Shown here: positions 7,173 to 13,866 of the stretch, in pieces | Layout: each line of letters begins with the position of its first letter | Position numbering within the stretch: the first letter of the stretch is position 1 | NCBI GenBank assembly: GCA_050117315.1 | Contig: JASFMY010000151.1 | Coordinates: 1 to 14,694 of the forward strand | From: JANQIV01 sp050117315 | GTDB lineage: Bacteria > Bacteroidota > Ignavibacteria > Ignavibacteriales > Melioribacteraceae | Reading direction: 5' to 3' | DNA length: 14,694 nt | Translations under genes and position numbers: made by a program | The notes under the pieces: model-generated | What the model was told of the DNA's origin: nothing | Seen by the model: only the letters and a program-made list of their open reading frames with translations | Database searches by the model: none

Positions 7173-8168
7173 TTATTCCGGGAAAAATTTATGAATAGAA
7201 TTGGAAATTATTGCCGGCATATCTTCAATTGGCGCTATAATACTTGCAATCCTTAAATCAATTACCGATTTGGGCATCGAAGGCATAATAGCTTCGGAAG
7301 GTTCCTGTGCAATAGATAAGCCGCCTGCAGCGGAAATGTAGCCCGACCCGATTGTCCCGTCATGCCCCATCCCGGTAAGTACAACGGAAATGGAATGTTT
7401 CCCGAAAGTTTTTGAAACGCTTCTAAAAAGAGGATCCGCCGACGGACGAACCATATTTTCCGGGGGATTGTCGTTTAATTGTATTGTCATGGTTTGCGGG
7501 TCAATTGTCATGTGAAAATCATCCGGTGCAATGTAAATCCTATCGGGCAATACTCTTTGGTTATCTTCCCCCAGATGAACAATCATATTTGTTTTTTGGC
7601 GCAGCCTTTCAGCAAAAGATTCCAGCATCCAGCCCGGGCTTTGTAAAACAATAAAATAAGCGGTATTTCCGTCTGCTTTTAAGGCTGTTAAAATTTTGAG
7701 CAATGCCGGCTGGCCGCCTGTACTTGCCGTTAAACAAACCCCTGCAAAACCGGCTTCCTTGAATGTATCCTTGCTTTCGTCTAATGACTGTTGAGCACGG
7801 TCAACATTTTGCCGCATCAAACAATTTTTCAATCTTTCTAAAACATCTCTTTTTTCAATTGGTTTTGCAATATAATCATCGGCCCCGGCATCAAGTGCTT
7901 TAATTCTCGCTTCCTTGGAAGCTAATGCAGTTATTACCATTATTATGGGGACAGGGTTTACTACTTCTCTAATTCTTCTAATTAATGCGATTCCGTCTAA
8001 TTTCGGCATCATCCAGTCTGTTAGGACTGCATCATATTTCGCTCTCTGAACAAATTCGAGTGCTTCCAAACCATCGTTTACTACATCAACTTCGTAACCT
8101 TTTTTTTCCAAAATCATTTTTAGAAGTTGCCTACTTGACCCGTCATCTTCCACTACAAGTATTTTCAT
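7173..8168 (-). CDS. Receiver-CheB methylesterase fusion, catalytic His replaced by Gln
   Basis: CheB-type proteins remove methyl groups from chemoreceptor glutamates, with the esterase controlled by phosphorylation of an N-terminal receiver. Here residues 1-120 form a receiver with E7/D8, phospho-acceptor D51 in 'LTDWMMP', T80 and K102, all intact. A short linker leads to the CheB domain, with nucleophile S149 in 'ASTGG' and D270 in 'LTGMGHDG'. The third catalytic residue, equivalent to His190 of enteric CheB in the 'QHMP..FT..FAERL' segment, is Gln176 (CAA, 7641-7643). The sister protein at 8773-9780 has His there. Esterase activity is therefore doubtful; it may be a regulator or decoy. The length of 331 is near normal for CheB. 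On the minus strand a GGTGG lies just upstream of the ATG. No cheA, cheR or receptor gene is in the window, so a link to chemotaxis rests on the domain alone. Confidence 0.88.
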   Translation of the reverse strand: MKILVVEDDGSSRQLLKMILEKKGYEVDVVNDGLEALEFVQRAKYDAVLTDWMMPKLDGIALIRRIREVVNPVPIIMVITALASKEARIKALDAGADDYIAKPIEKRDVLERLKNCLMRQNVDRAQQSLDESKDTFKEAGFAGVCLTASTGGQPALLKILTALKADGNTAYFIVLQSPGWMLESFAERLRQKTNMIVHLGEDNQRVLPDRIYIAPDDFHMTIDPQTMTIQLNDNPPENMVRPSADPLFRSVSKTFGKHSISVVLTGMGHDGTIGSGYISAAGGLSIAQEPSEAIMPSMPKSVIDLRIASIIAPIEDMPAIISNSIHKFFPE

Positions 8169-8237
8169 TTAGCCACCAGATTGATTTAATGTAATTTAGT
8201 AAAATTGGATGTTTTTTCCTCGTCATCAATAGAGGTA

Positions 8238-8266
8238 TTGACTTATTTTTTTGTTTTAATTATTAT
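8238..8266 (+). promoter_or_regulatory. Candidate sigma-70-type promoter for the 164-residue gene
   Basis: TTGACT (8238-8243) and TATTAT (8261-8266) are separated by exactly 17 bp in the spacer between divergent genes. Transcription would begin about 15 bases before the ATG at 8289, giving a short leader without an obvious Shine-Dalgarno site. The match is good for a sigma-70 consensus, but AT-rich DNA gives chance hits. Confidence 0.4.
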
Positions 8267-8288
8267 CGAATAGTTAATTGTAATCTTT

Positions 8289-8783
8289 ATGGCAATTAAG
8301 AGGGTAGATAGTACTTTATTCAATAACTTTAAATCAGTTGGTGTAAGTGATTTAAAAGAGGTAGCTGATTTAAAGATAAAATCGATTAATAAATCGGTTC
8401 ATGAAAATTTTTATGGTGATAAATATATAAAGTATACCGGTAACCCGGTAAATGATGAAGTAAGGAGAAAATCTTCTCCGCATCTTAAAAGCGACTCGCA
8501 AGCATCAAGTATTTCGGACTCTCATAAAGCAATGTTCGAAAATAAAAGTAAAAATGTTTCCCGCAAGTCAATTGAGCTAAATCTAAAGTCGGTTGAAATA
8601 GAAGAAGCTGATTATGTAGAGGTAAATGACGAAGGGGATGAAATCGGGAAGGGATATTATTATTCCCCAGGCAGCAGTTCACTGAAAGGATGGAAAAATA
8701 ATCGAATTAACAATTATATCTTTGAAAAATACACGAACCAGTCTGTTTTACGTAAAGGCGCTTTAGTTAACCTTACTGTTTAA
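8289..8783 (+). CDS. Hypothetical 164-residue protein between two CheB-type genes
   Basis: I do not recognise this protein. It has no signal peptide or membrane segment. The first 100 or so residues are rich in Lys, Ser and Asp and look partly disordered, with a 'KSIELNLKSVEIEEADYVEV' stretch that could form a strand or helix. The C-terminal 50 residues carry 'GKGYYYSPGSSSLKGW' and look more ordered. It starts 120 bp from the divergent CheB-like gene at 7173-8168 and has its own candidate promoter. Its 3' end overlaps the 3' end of the convergent CheB-like gene by 11 bp. Placement between two paralogous chemotaxis-type regulators suggests a role in the same pathway or in motility, but this is inference from position only. 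Codon use and composition match its neighbours, so it is likely a real gene. Confidence 0.6.
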   Translation: MAIKRVDSTLFNNFKSVGVSDLKEVADLKIKSINKSVHENFYGDKYIKYTGNPVNDEVRRKSSPHLKSDSQASSISDSHKAMFENKSKNVSRKSIELNLKSVEIEEADYVEVNDEGDEIGKGYYYSPGSSSLKGWKNNRINNYIFEKYTNQSVLRKGALVNLTV

Positions 8784-9780
8784 TCAATTCAGAATATTTT
8801 TGCTGAACTATTTTTTTTATTGCGACTGCAATATTGTTTAACGGAACTATATGTTTTGCGAGATTTAACCCTATCACGTTTTTAGGCATTGATCCGATTA
8901 TTGCCGTTCTGGGGTCCTGCGCAATGACTGTTCCGCCCGATACCGAAATATAACCGGCTCCAATACATGCATCGTGTCCCATGCCGGTTAAAACAACGGC
9001 AACACTATGTTTCCCGAACGCGTTTGCAACACTTTTAAAAAGGGGGTCTGCGCTTGGTTTAACATAATTTTCCGGAGGAGTGTCAACTAATTTTATTTTC
9101 ATTTTCAACGGATCAACAATCATATGTATTTCTCCCGGAGAAATATATATTTCCCCGCCTTTAATCGGCTGGTCATCATAAGCTAAAAAGACGGGATAAT
9201 TTGTATCCTTTCTAATTCTATCGGCAAATGATTCAAGCATCCAGGGGGGGCCGTGAAGTACTACAAAATAAGCAGCATTCGGGGATATTTCAATTTCGTT
9301 AAATATTTTTGTTAAAGCAGGAGGACCGCCGGTGCTAGCAGCTATTGCAACACCTATTAAAGTTGGCTTTTTTCCTAATGTTTGACCCGGAGAAATTTCT
9401 TTATGAGATAATTCAACGGACCTTCTTTCAATACAATTTCGTAGTCTCCTGATGACGTCGTCTTTTCTGATCGGCTTGGCTATATAATCATCAACACCTG
9501 CGTCAAGCGCTTTTTGTTTTGCATCTTCGGAAGCTAGGGCGGTAATCATCAGCATGGCCGGAGGATTTGTTTTGATTCTCCTAATTTCTTCCACCAATTC
9601 CAGGCCGCTCATATTAGGCATCATCCAGTCTGTTAATACAGCTTCGTAATCGTTTTTATTGATAAGCTCGATAGCCTCTTTACCATCGGCAACAAGATCA
9701 ATTTCGTATTCCAAAGCTCTTAAAAATTTTTTTAAGAGTAATCTGCTGGAAGCATGGTCTTCTACAACAAGTATCTTCAT
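8773..9780 (-). CDS. Receiver-CheB methylesterase fusion, complete catalytic triad
   Basis: The 335-residue protein is colinear with the one at 7173-8168, with matching residue numbers at every key site. The receiver has E7/D8, D51 in 'LTDWMMP', T80 and K102. The CheB domain has S149 in 'ASTGG', H176 in 'VLHGPPWMLESFADR' and D270 in 'LTGMGHDA', so all three catalytic residues are present. It probably demethylates or deamidates chemoreceptors, or a receptor-like partner of an alternative chemosensory system, after phosphorylation by a CheA-like kinase encoded elsewhere. By eye the two copies are about half identical, indicating an old duplication. The pattern 'HGPPWMLESFA' differs from the enteric 'QHMP.GFT.SFA', which suggests a divergent subfamily. 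The stop lies inside the end of the convergent 164-residue gene (11-bp overlap). No clear promoter or Shine-Dalgarno site is seen upstream. Confidence 0.9.
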   Translation of the reverse strand: MKILVVEDHASSRLLLKKFLRALEYEIDLVADGKEAIELINKNDYEAVLTDWMMPNMSGLELVEEIRRIKTNPPAMLMITALASEDAKQKALDAGVDDYIAKPIRKDDVIRRLRNCIERRSVELSHKEISPGQTLGKKPTLIGVAIAASTGGPPALTKIFNEIEISPNAAYFVVLHGPPWMLESFADRIRKDTNYPVFLAYDDQPIKGGEIYISPGEIHMIVDPLKMKIKLVDTPPENYVKPSADPLFKSVANAFGKHSVAVVLTGMGHDACIGAGYISVSGGTVIAQDPRTAIIGSMPKNVIGLNLAKHIVPLNNIAVAIKKIVQQKYSELIKQ

Positions 9781-9894
9781 CAGGATATTTTAAAATTATT
9801 TTTTAAGTAAAATTAAGTATTACAATCTACAAAGAAGAAACAAATATGACAAAATGAATGTGTTAGCCGGTGAAGCTAATAACAATTAAGAAAT

Positions 9895-9915
9895 GTCCGC
9901 CAAAAAATGGCGGAC
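9895..9915 (-). terminator. Hairpin terminator downstream of the AbgT-family gene
   Basis: GTCCGCCA (9895-9902) and TGGCGGAC (9908-9915) form a perfect GC-rich 8-bp stem with a 5-base loop. It lies 15 bp past the stop of the minus-strand transporter gene. Read on the minus strand, the stem is followed by ATTTCTTAATT, a moderately U-rich tail. The flanks are also AT-rich on the other side, but no plus-strand gene ends here. Confidence 0.65.
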
Positions 9916-9930
9916 TTAAAATAATAGTGT

Positions 9931-11454
9931 TCAATTTGCCGGATAGTATAGTCCCGCATCGGGACCTACATTCCAGCCTGCTAATATCCATATAATCAAT
10001 ATCACTGCCCAAACAAGGAAGAAAAATATTGTGTAGGGAAGCATTGTTGCAATCAAAGTTCCTATTCCTGCTTTTTTGTCATAGCGCTGGAAAAAAGCAA
10101 CAATTAACGCAAAGTAAGACATCATTGGAGAGATAATATTTGTAACCGAATCTCCTATTCTGTAAGTATTTTGAACCAGTTCCGGGGAGTAGCCCAGGAG
10201 CATAAACATCGGGATAAACACGGGAGCCATTATTGCCCATTTTGCCGAAGCGCTTCCCATAAATAAATTGACGATTCCCGCCAAAATAATAAATGCCACC
10301 ATCAAAGGAATATCGCCAAGCCCCAATGATTTGAGAAATTCCGCCGCTTCTATGGCGAATATTAAACCGAGATTAGTCCATTTAAAATAGGAAACAAACT
10401 GTGAGGCAAAAAATACGAGGACAATGTATATTCCAAGTGTTTCCATAGCTTTGCCCATACCTTTCATCACATCGCTATCGTTGCTGTAAGTTTTGGCTCC
10501 TATTCCGTATGCAATGCCCAATAAGGCTGAACCTATAAAAATAAAAGCCACAATGCCGTCCAGAAACGGGGAGTGAAGAACATTCCCGTTTTTACCTCTT
10601 AAATATCCGTCAAATGGAATTATTCCTATCAACACAAAAGCCAGCAGGACTAAACCGGCAATTAATGCAAACTTAAGCCCGCGTTTTTCTTCCGGTGTTA
10701 AATTTCTTAACTCCTCAGGTTTTTCATCACCTTCGTATTTGCCCAAACGCGGGATAACAATTTTTTCCGTAACCCAGGTACCGGCTATTGCAATAAAAAA
10801 GGTAGAAGCAAACATGAAATAAAAATTAGCGGCAGGATTCACAAGATATTCGGGATTAATTATTTTTGCGGCCTCTTCAGTTAAACCGGCTAACAATGGG
10901 TCAATGGTCCCCAGCAAGAGATTTGCACTGTATCCGCCTGATACGCCTGCAAATGCCGCTGCCATTCCTGCAAGAGGGTGGCGGCCTACAGCTAGGAAAA
11001 TTATAGCCCCGAGCGGAACTAACAAAACATAGCCTACTTCGCTTGCGGTATTTGAAAGAATACCTGAAAATACAATAACAAAAGTCAGCAGATTTTTGGG
11101 GGCGGAAATAACAAGCATGCGCAAGACCGTTGCAATAAATCCGCTGCTTTCTGCAATTCCGATTCCGAGCATAGCAACAAGTACGGTGCCTAAAGGAGCG
11201 AATCCGGTGAAATTCTCGACCATGTTTGTTAAAATTCTGTGAAGACCGTCTACGGATAATAAGTTGACGGATGTGACCATCTCTCCTGTCCTGGGATGTG
11301 CAACTTGAATATCAAAAAAGCTGAATAAGCCTGAAAGCAGAACTACCAACGCTGCAAAGATAGCGAACAGAGTAGCCGGGTGGGGTAAAGCGTTGCCCCC
11401 TTTTTCAATAACGTTCAAAAATTTGGAAATAAATTTGTTATTCATAATCCTCAT
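9931..11454 (-). CDS. AbgT-family inner-membrane transporter
   Basis: The 507-residue membrane protein has about 11-13 hydrophobic segments, the usual size for the AbgT family. Members include E. coli AbgT (p-aminobenzoyl-glutamate uptake) and the MtrF/YdaH exporters of p-aminobenzoate and sulfonamides. Family blocks are clear: 'GNALPHPATLF' near residues 20-30, 'FTGFAPLGTVLVAMLGIGIAE' near 82-102, and 'SNTASEVGYVLLVPLGA' followed by 'GRHPLAGMAAAFAGVSGG'. Toward the C-terminus are 'MGSASAKWAIMAPVF' and 'YRIGDSVTNIISPMM'. The first ATG (11454) has no ribosome site. The ATG three codons later (11445) has a GAGG three bases upstream and is an equally good start. No aminobenzoyl-glutamate hydrolase gene is adjacent, so the substrate and direction of transport cannot be assigned. 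It is divergent from a saccharopine dehydrogenase gene and has its own terminator, so it is probably monocistronic. Confidence 0.92.
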   Translation of the reverse strand: MRIMNNKFISKFLNVIEKGGNALPHPATLFAIFAALVVLLSGLFSFFDIQVAHPRTGEMVTSVNLLSVDGLHRILTNMVENFTGFAPLGTVLVAMLGIGIAESSGFIATVLRMLVISAPKNLLTFVIVFSGILSNTASEVGYVLLVPLGAIIFLAVGRHPLAGMAAAFAGVSGGYSANLLLGTIDPLLAGLTEEAAKIINPEYLVNPAANFYFMFASTFFIAIAGTWVTEKIVIPRLGKYEGDEKPEELRNLTPEEKRGLKFALIAGLVLLAFVLIGIIPFDGYLRGKNGNVLHSPFLDGIVAFIFIGSALLGIAYGIGAKTYSNDSDVMKGMGKAMETLGIYIVLVFFASQFVSYFKWTNLGLIFAIEAAEFLKSLGLGDIPLMVAFIILAGIVNLFMGSASAKWAIMAPVFIPMFMLLGYSPELVQNTYRIGDSVTNIISPMMSYFALIVAFFQRYDKKAGIGTLIATMLPYTIFFFLVWAVILIIWILAGWNVGPDAGLYYPAN

Positions 11455-11773
11455 TTTTTATTGAAAGGGAAGGTTGAAGATATTATTAATCATTTTTTAT
11501 AACAATAGTTCTTTTTGTGGATTGTTGAAATTTTGAACTCTATGTTGAATTGTAAAGAACTGTTATTCAAGAGGTGCGGAAACAATTGCTTATATAAGAG
11601 AAATTTTAGAAACTCATAACAATTCACTGTTTATAATTCTGAACCATCATAGTTTATCTTTGCTTGAAATTTTCGATAATAAATACAAAGTAAAGACAAA
11701 TAAGTTGATTTTATCAAAAAGTGCTGACAAGTTTGTTTATGTAATTTTATGTTAATATTTCGGAAATGAAACT
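11455..11773. other. Divergent intergenic region, with a short unexplained open frame
   Basis: This 319-bp spacer separates the AbgT-family gene from the saccharopine dehydrogenase gene and must hold both promoters. No clear pair of promoter boxes stands out; CTGACA (11724-11729) with TATGTT (11748-11753) is a weak plus-strand candidate. A plus-strand frame is open from 11549 to the TAA at 11753-11755 (about 68 codons, 'GAETIAYIREILETHNNSLF' within it), with no ATG and no recognisable family. It could be a decayed gene end or chance. An inverted repeat (listed separately) lies in the left part. Confidence 0.5.
11501..11567. repeat. Imperfect inverted repeat in the AbgT / saccharopine dehydrogenase spacer
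   Basis: AACAATAGTTCTTT (11501-11514) is matched by AAAGAACTGTTATT (11554-11567) as its reverse complement at 12 of 14 positions. The core AGTTCTTT/AAAGAACT is perfect, and the arms are 39 bp apart. It could be a pair of operator half-sites or a long hairpin in a leader. No regulator gene is nearby, so the role is open. Confidence 0.35.
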
Positions 11774-13120
11774 ATGAAAAATATTCTAATCCTCGGCGCC
11801 GGACAAAGCACCTCTCATTTAATTAAATACTTGCTTGAGTATGCAAATAAAAACAACTCGACTGTAACGGTTTGCGATAAGAATGTAGAACTTGCTAAAG
11901 AAAGAATTAACGGACACGCGTGCGGCAGGGCAATTGAATTTGATGTAAACAATGAACAATTAAGAAAAGAACAAATCGGAAATGCAGACATTGTAATTAA
12001 TTTCTTAGCCCCGATCTTTCAGTATTTGATTGCGCTGGATTGTTTAAGCTACGGGAAAAATTGTGTTACCGCTTCTTATGAAGATATTAGAATTCGCGAT
12101 CTGAACGATGATGCAAAGAAAAAAGGGATACTGATTTTGAATGAAATGGGACTTGATCCGGGAATCGATCATATGTCTGCTATGTCTTTGATAGCAGACA
12201 TCAGGAATAATGGCGGATACGTAACGGAGTTTTTATCTTACGGAAGCGGGCTGCCTGCACCTGAAGTCCAATCAAACCCTTTAAGATACGCTATTACGTG
12301 GAACCCGAGAAATATTGTAATGGCCGGTTTTTCCGGCGCCCAGTATATGGAAAACAGCCAGTTGAAAATTGTATCGCATGGTCATTTGTTTCAAAGAACA
12401 TGGCGGGTGGATGTTGACGGTGTCGGTACACTTGAAGCATACCCAAACAGGGATTCCCTTGTTTACAAGGATTTATTCAATTTGGAAAAAGTTAAAACGA
12501 TGATCCGCGGTACGTTAAGATATCCCGGCTGGAGCGAAACCTGGCTGCAGATAATTAAACTTGGAATCCCAAATGAAGTGCTGAAAATTCCTCGTCTAAA
12601 CGAGATGACATACGCTGAGTTTACCGAGTTGTTTTTGCCGCTCAATTCAAACGGTACAAAGCTTGAAACGAGAGTTGCAAATTATCTCGGCATAAATCCA
12701 ACCGGTAAAATTATGGACAACCTAAAGTGGCTGGGTTTATTTTCCAAAGATAAAATAAAGGGGAACCCGAAGACATCAACAGAAGTAATGACGGATTTAT
12801 TAAATGAAAAAATGCCTTTGCCGGAAGGTGAGCGGGACATGGTTATTCTGCAGCATGAGATTGAAGCAGAGTATCCTGGGGAAAATAGGAAAGAAAAAAT
12901 TATTTCTACATTAGTTGAGTACGGTGAAACGGAAGTATTCACTGCAATTTCCAAAACGGTTGGAATACCGGCAGCTATTGCCGCAAAGCTTATATTAAAT
13001 GGTGAAATTACTGAAACAGGAACACATATCCCAACCAAGCCAGAAATTTATTCGAAAGTATTAAAAGAGTTGGAAGAGATCGGAATTAAGTTCAAAGATA
13101 AAAGAGAAGATATCCTGTAG
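11774..13120 (+). CDS. Saccharopine dehydrogenase (glutamate-forming type)
   Basis: The 448-residue protein is of the LYS9/LYSN kind, which interconverts saccharopine with glutamate plus aminoadipate semialdehyde using NAD(P). This is a step of lysine breakdown in bacteria and animals. The N-terminal Rossmann domain starts 'ILILGAGQSTSHLIKYLL' (G8-x-G10), and D35 at the end of the second strand favours NAD over NADP. The family block 'NEMGLDPGIDHMSAM' is at 123-137. The C-terminal domain ends with 'GEITETGTHIPTKPEIYSKVLKELEE', close to the family's typical 'G...P....IY...L.EL...GI'. The length is normal and no break is seen. A GGAA lies about 10 bases before the ATG. The lysine-ketoglutarate reductase partner is not in the window. 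The divergent AbgT-family transporter may or may not be related in function. Confidence 0.88.
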   Translation: MKNILILGAGQSTSHLIKYLLEYANKNNSTVTVCDKNVELAKERINGHACGRAIEFDVNNEQLRKEQIGNADIVINFLAPIFQYLIALDCLSYGKNCVTASYEDIRIRDLNDDAKKKGILILNEMGLDPGIDHMSAMSLIADIRNNGGYVTEFLSYGSGLPAPEVQSNPLRYAITWNPRNIVMAGFSGAQYMENSQLKIVSHGHLFQRTWRVDVDGVGTLEAYPNRDSLVYKDLFNLEKVKTMIRGTLRYPGWSETWLQIIKLGIPNEVLKIPRLNEMTYAEFTELFLPLNSNGTKLETRVANYLGINPTGKIMDNLKWLGLFSKDKIKGNPKTSTEVMTDLLNEKMPLPEGERDMVILQHEIEAEYPGENRKEKIISTLVEYGETEVFTAISKTVGIPAAIAAKLILNGEITETGTHIPTKPEIYSKVLKELEEIGIKFKDKREDIL

Positions 13121-13143
13121 GTGATGCAAATTTAGCATCACCT
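13119..13143 (+). terminator. Hairpin overlapping the saccharopine dehydrogenase stop codon
   Basis: AGGTGATGC (13119-13127) pairs perfectly with GCATCACCT (13135-13143) around the loop AAATTTA. The first two bases of the stem are the last two of the TAG stop. The tail AATTAATAAAAG is not U-rich, so termination may be inefficient or rely on another mechanism. Confidence 0.5.
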
Positions 13144-13210
13144 AATTAATAAAAGACACACCTAGAAGTAGTTGCTAATATATATTAAAAAAGATGAATT
13201 TTGTCCATAA

Positions 13211-13238
13211 TTGACGTAATTTTTGATATCAATATACA
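13211..13238 (+). promoter_or_regulatory. Candidate promoter upstream of the fibre genes
   Basis: TTGACG (13211-13216) and TATACA (13233-13238) are separated by 16 bp in the 229-bp gap between the saccharopine dehydrogenase and first fibre genes. The leader would be about 105 bases, ending in TGGAG seven bases before the ATG at 13350. This is a sequence match only. Confidence 0.3.
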
Positions 13239-13349
13239 TGACAAAACAATTGGTGAAATTTATAATCCCATTTACCTATTAAATAAAAGATTATACCTAC
13301 AAAAGAATTATAAGAAGAAAAAAAAGCCAAAAAACTCCTGGAGTAAAAA

Positions 13350-13784
13350 ATGAAAAATCAAACTTATCAATTATCCCTAGCAGTATTATTTCTCATATTC
13401 AGCAATTTAACTTTCTCTCAGTGGCTCACAAATGGTAGTAATATTTTCTTTAATTCAGGCAACGTCGGTATCGGAACAACGAGGCCGGATGAAACCCTAA
13501 CAGTAAAAGGAAAAATCCATGCAGAAGAAATAATAGTAGACTTAAATGTACCCCACCTGGATTATGTATTTGAAGAGGATTACAAACTAAAATCAATAAG
13601 AGAATTAGAACAATATGTAAAAACAAACAAACATTTACCTGGTATTCCAACTTCAGAAGAAGTAAAAGAAAACGGATTGAGTCTTGGTGAAATGCAGACA
13701 AAGTTATTAGAGAAAATAGAGGAGTTAACACTGTACACAATCAGCCAAGAAAAAGGATGGAGAAGCTGGAGCATGAGAAATTAG
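13350..13784 (+). CDS. Secreted fibre-like protein with conserved C-terminal module, tail frameshifted
   Basis: The 144-residue product has a signal peptide at about residues 1-23 (hydrophobic 'LAVLFLIFSNLTFS', likely cut before QW). A single 'GNVGIGTTRPDETLTVKG' unit of the kind found in phage tail-fibre-like and adhesin-like proteins follows. Next is a module running from 'KIHAEEIIVDLNVP' through 'YVFEEDYKL' and 'HLPGIPTSEEVKENGLSLGEMQ' to 'LLEKIEELTLY'. I know this module from many secreted Bacteroidota proteins, where it ends in a coiled coil. Here the frame changes at an A5 run (13750-13754), so the protein ends 'GWRSWSMRN'. With one more A, translation would continue as 'RMEKLEHEKLELL' to the TAG at 13820-13822, a typical coiled-coil tail. 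TGGAG precedes the ATG. It is likely co-transcribed with the next fibre gene. Confidence 0.75.
   Translation: MKNQTYQLSLAVLFLIFSNLTFSQWLTNGSNIFFNSGNVGIGTTRPDETLTVKGKIHAEEIIVDLNVPHLDYVFEEDYKLKSIRELEQYVKTNKHLPGIPTSEEVKENGLSLGEMQTKLLEKIEELTLYTISQEKGWRSWSMRN
13458..13706 (+). repeat. 249-bp near-identical fibre module, copy 1 (other copy 14446-14694)
   Basis: This segment, from 'GNVGIGTT' to 'EMQTKL' in the first fibre gene, matches 14446-14694 in the second gene with 6 mismatches counted by eye. Silent sites are conserved too. The identity stops sharply on the 5' side and its 3' limit in the second copy lies beyond the window. Confidence 0.9.
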
Positions 13785-13866
13785 AATTGCTAAAAAGAAT
13801 AGAAAGGCTTGAAGACAAATAGAATAGAACGAATAAAGTAAAACAGTAATTACTCACGGAGTCAAA

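Noticed and set aside
9863..9880. Short inverted repeat TTAGC/GCTAA between the CheB-like and transporter genes
   Set aside because: The stem is only five pairs and could easily be chance; the GC-rich hairpin at 9895-9915 is the better terminator.
12682..13038. Minus-strand 118-codon frame inside the saccharopine dehydrogenase gene
   Set aside because: It is antisense to the conserved C-terminal domain, and its composition is that of a reversed coding strand.
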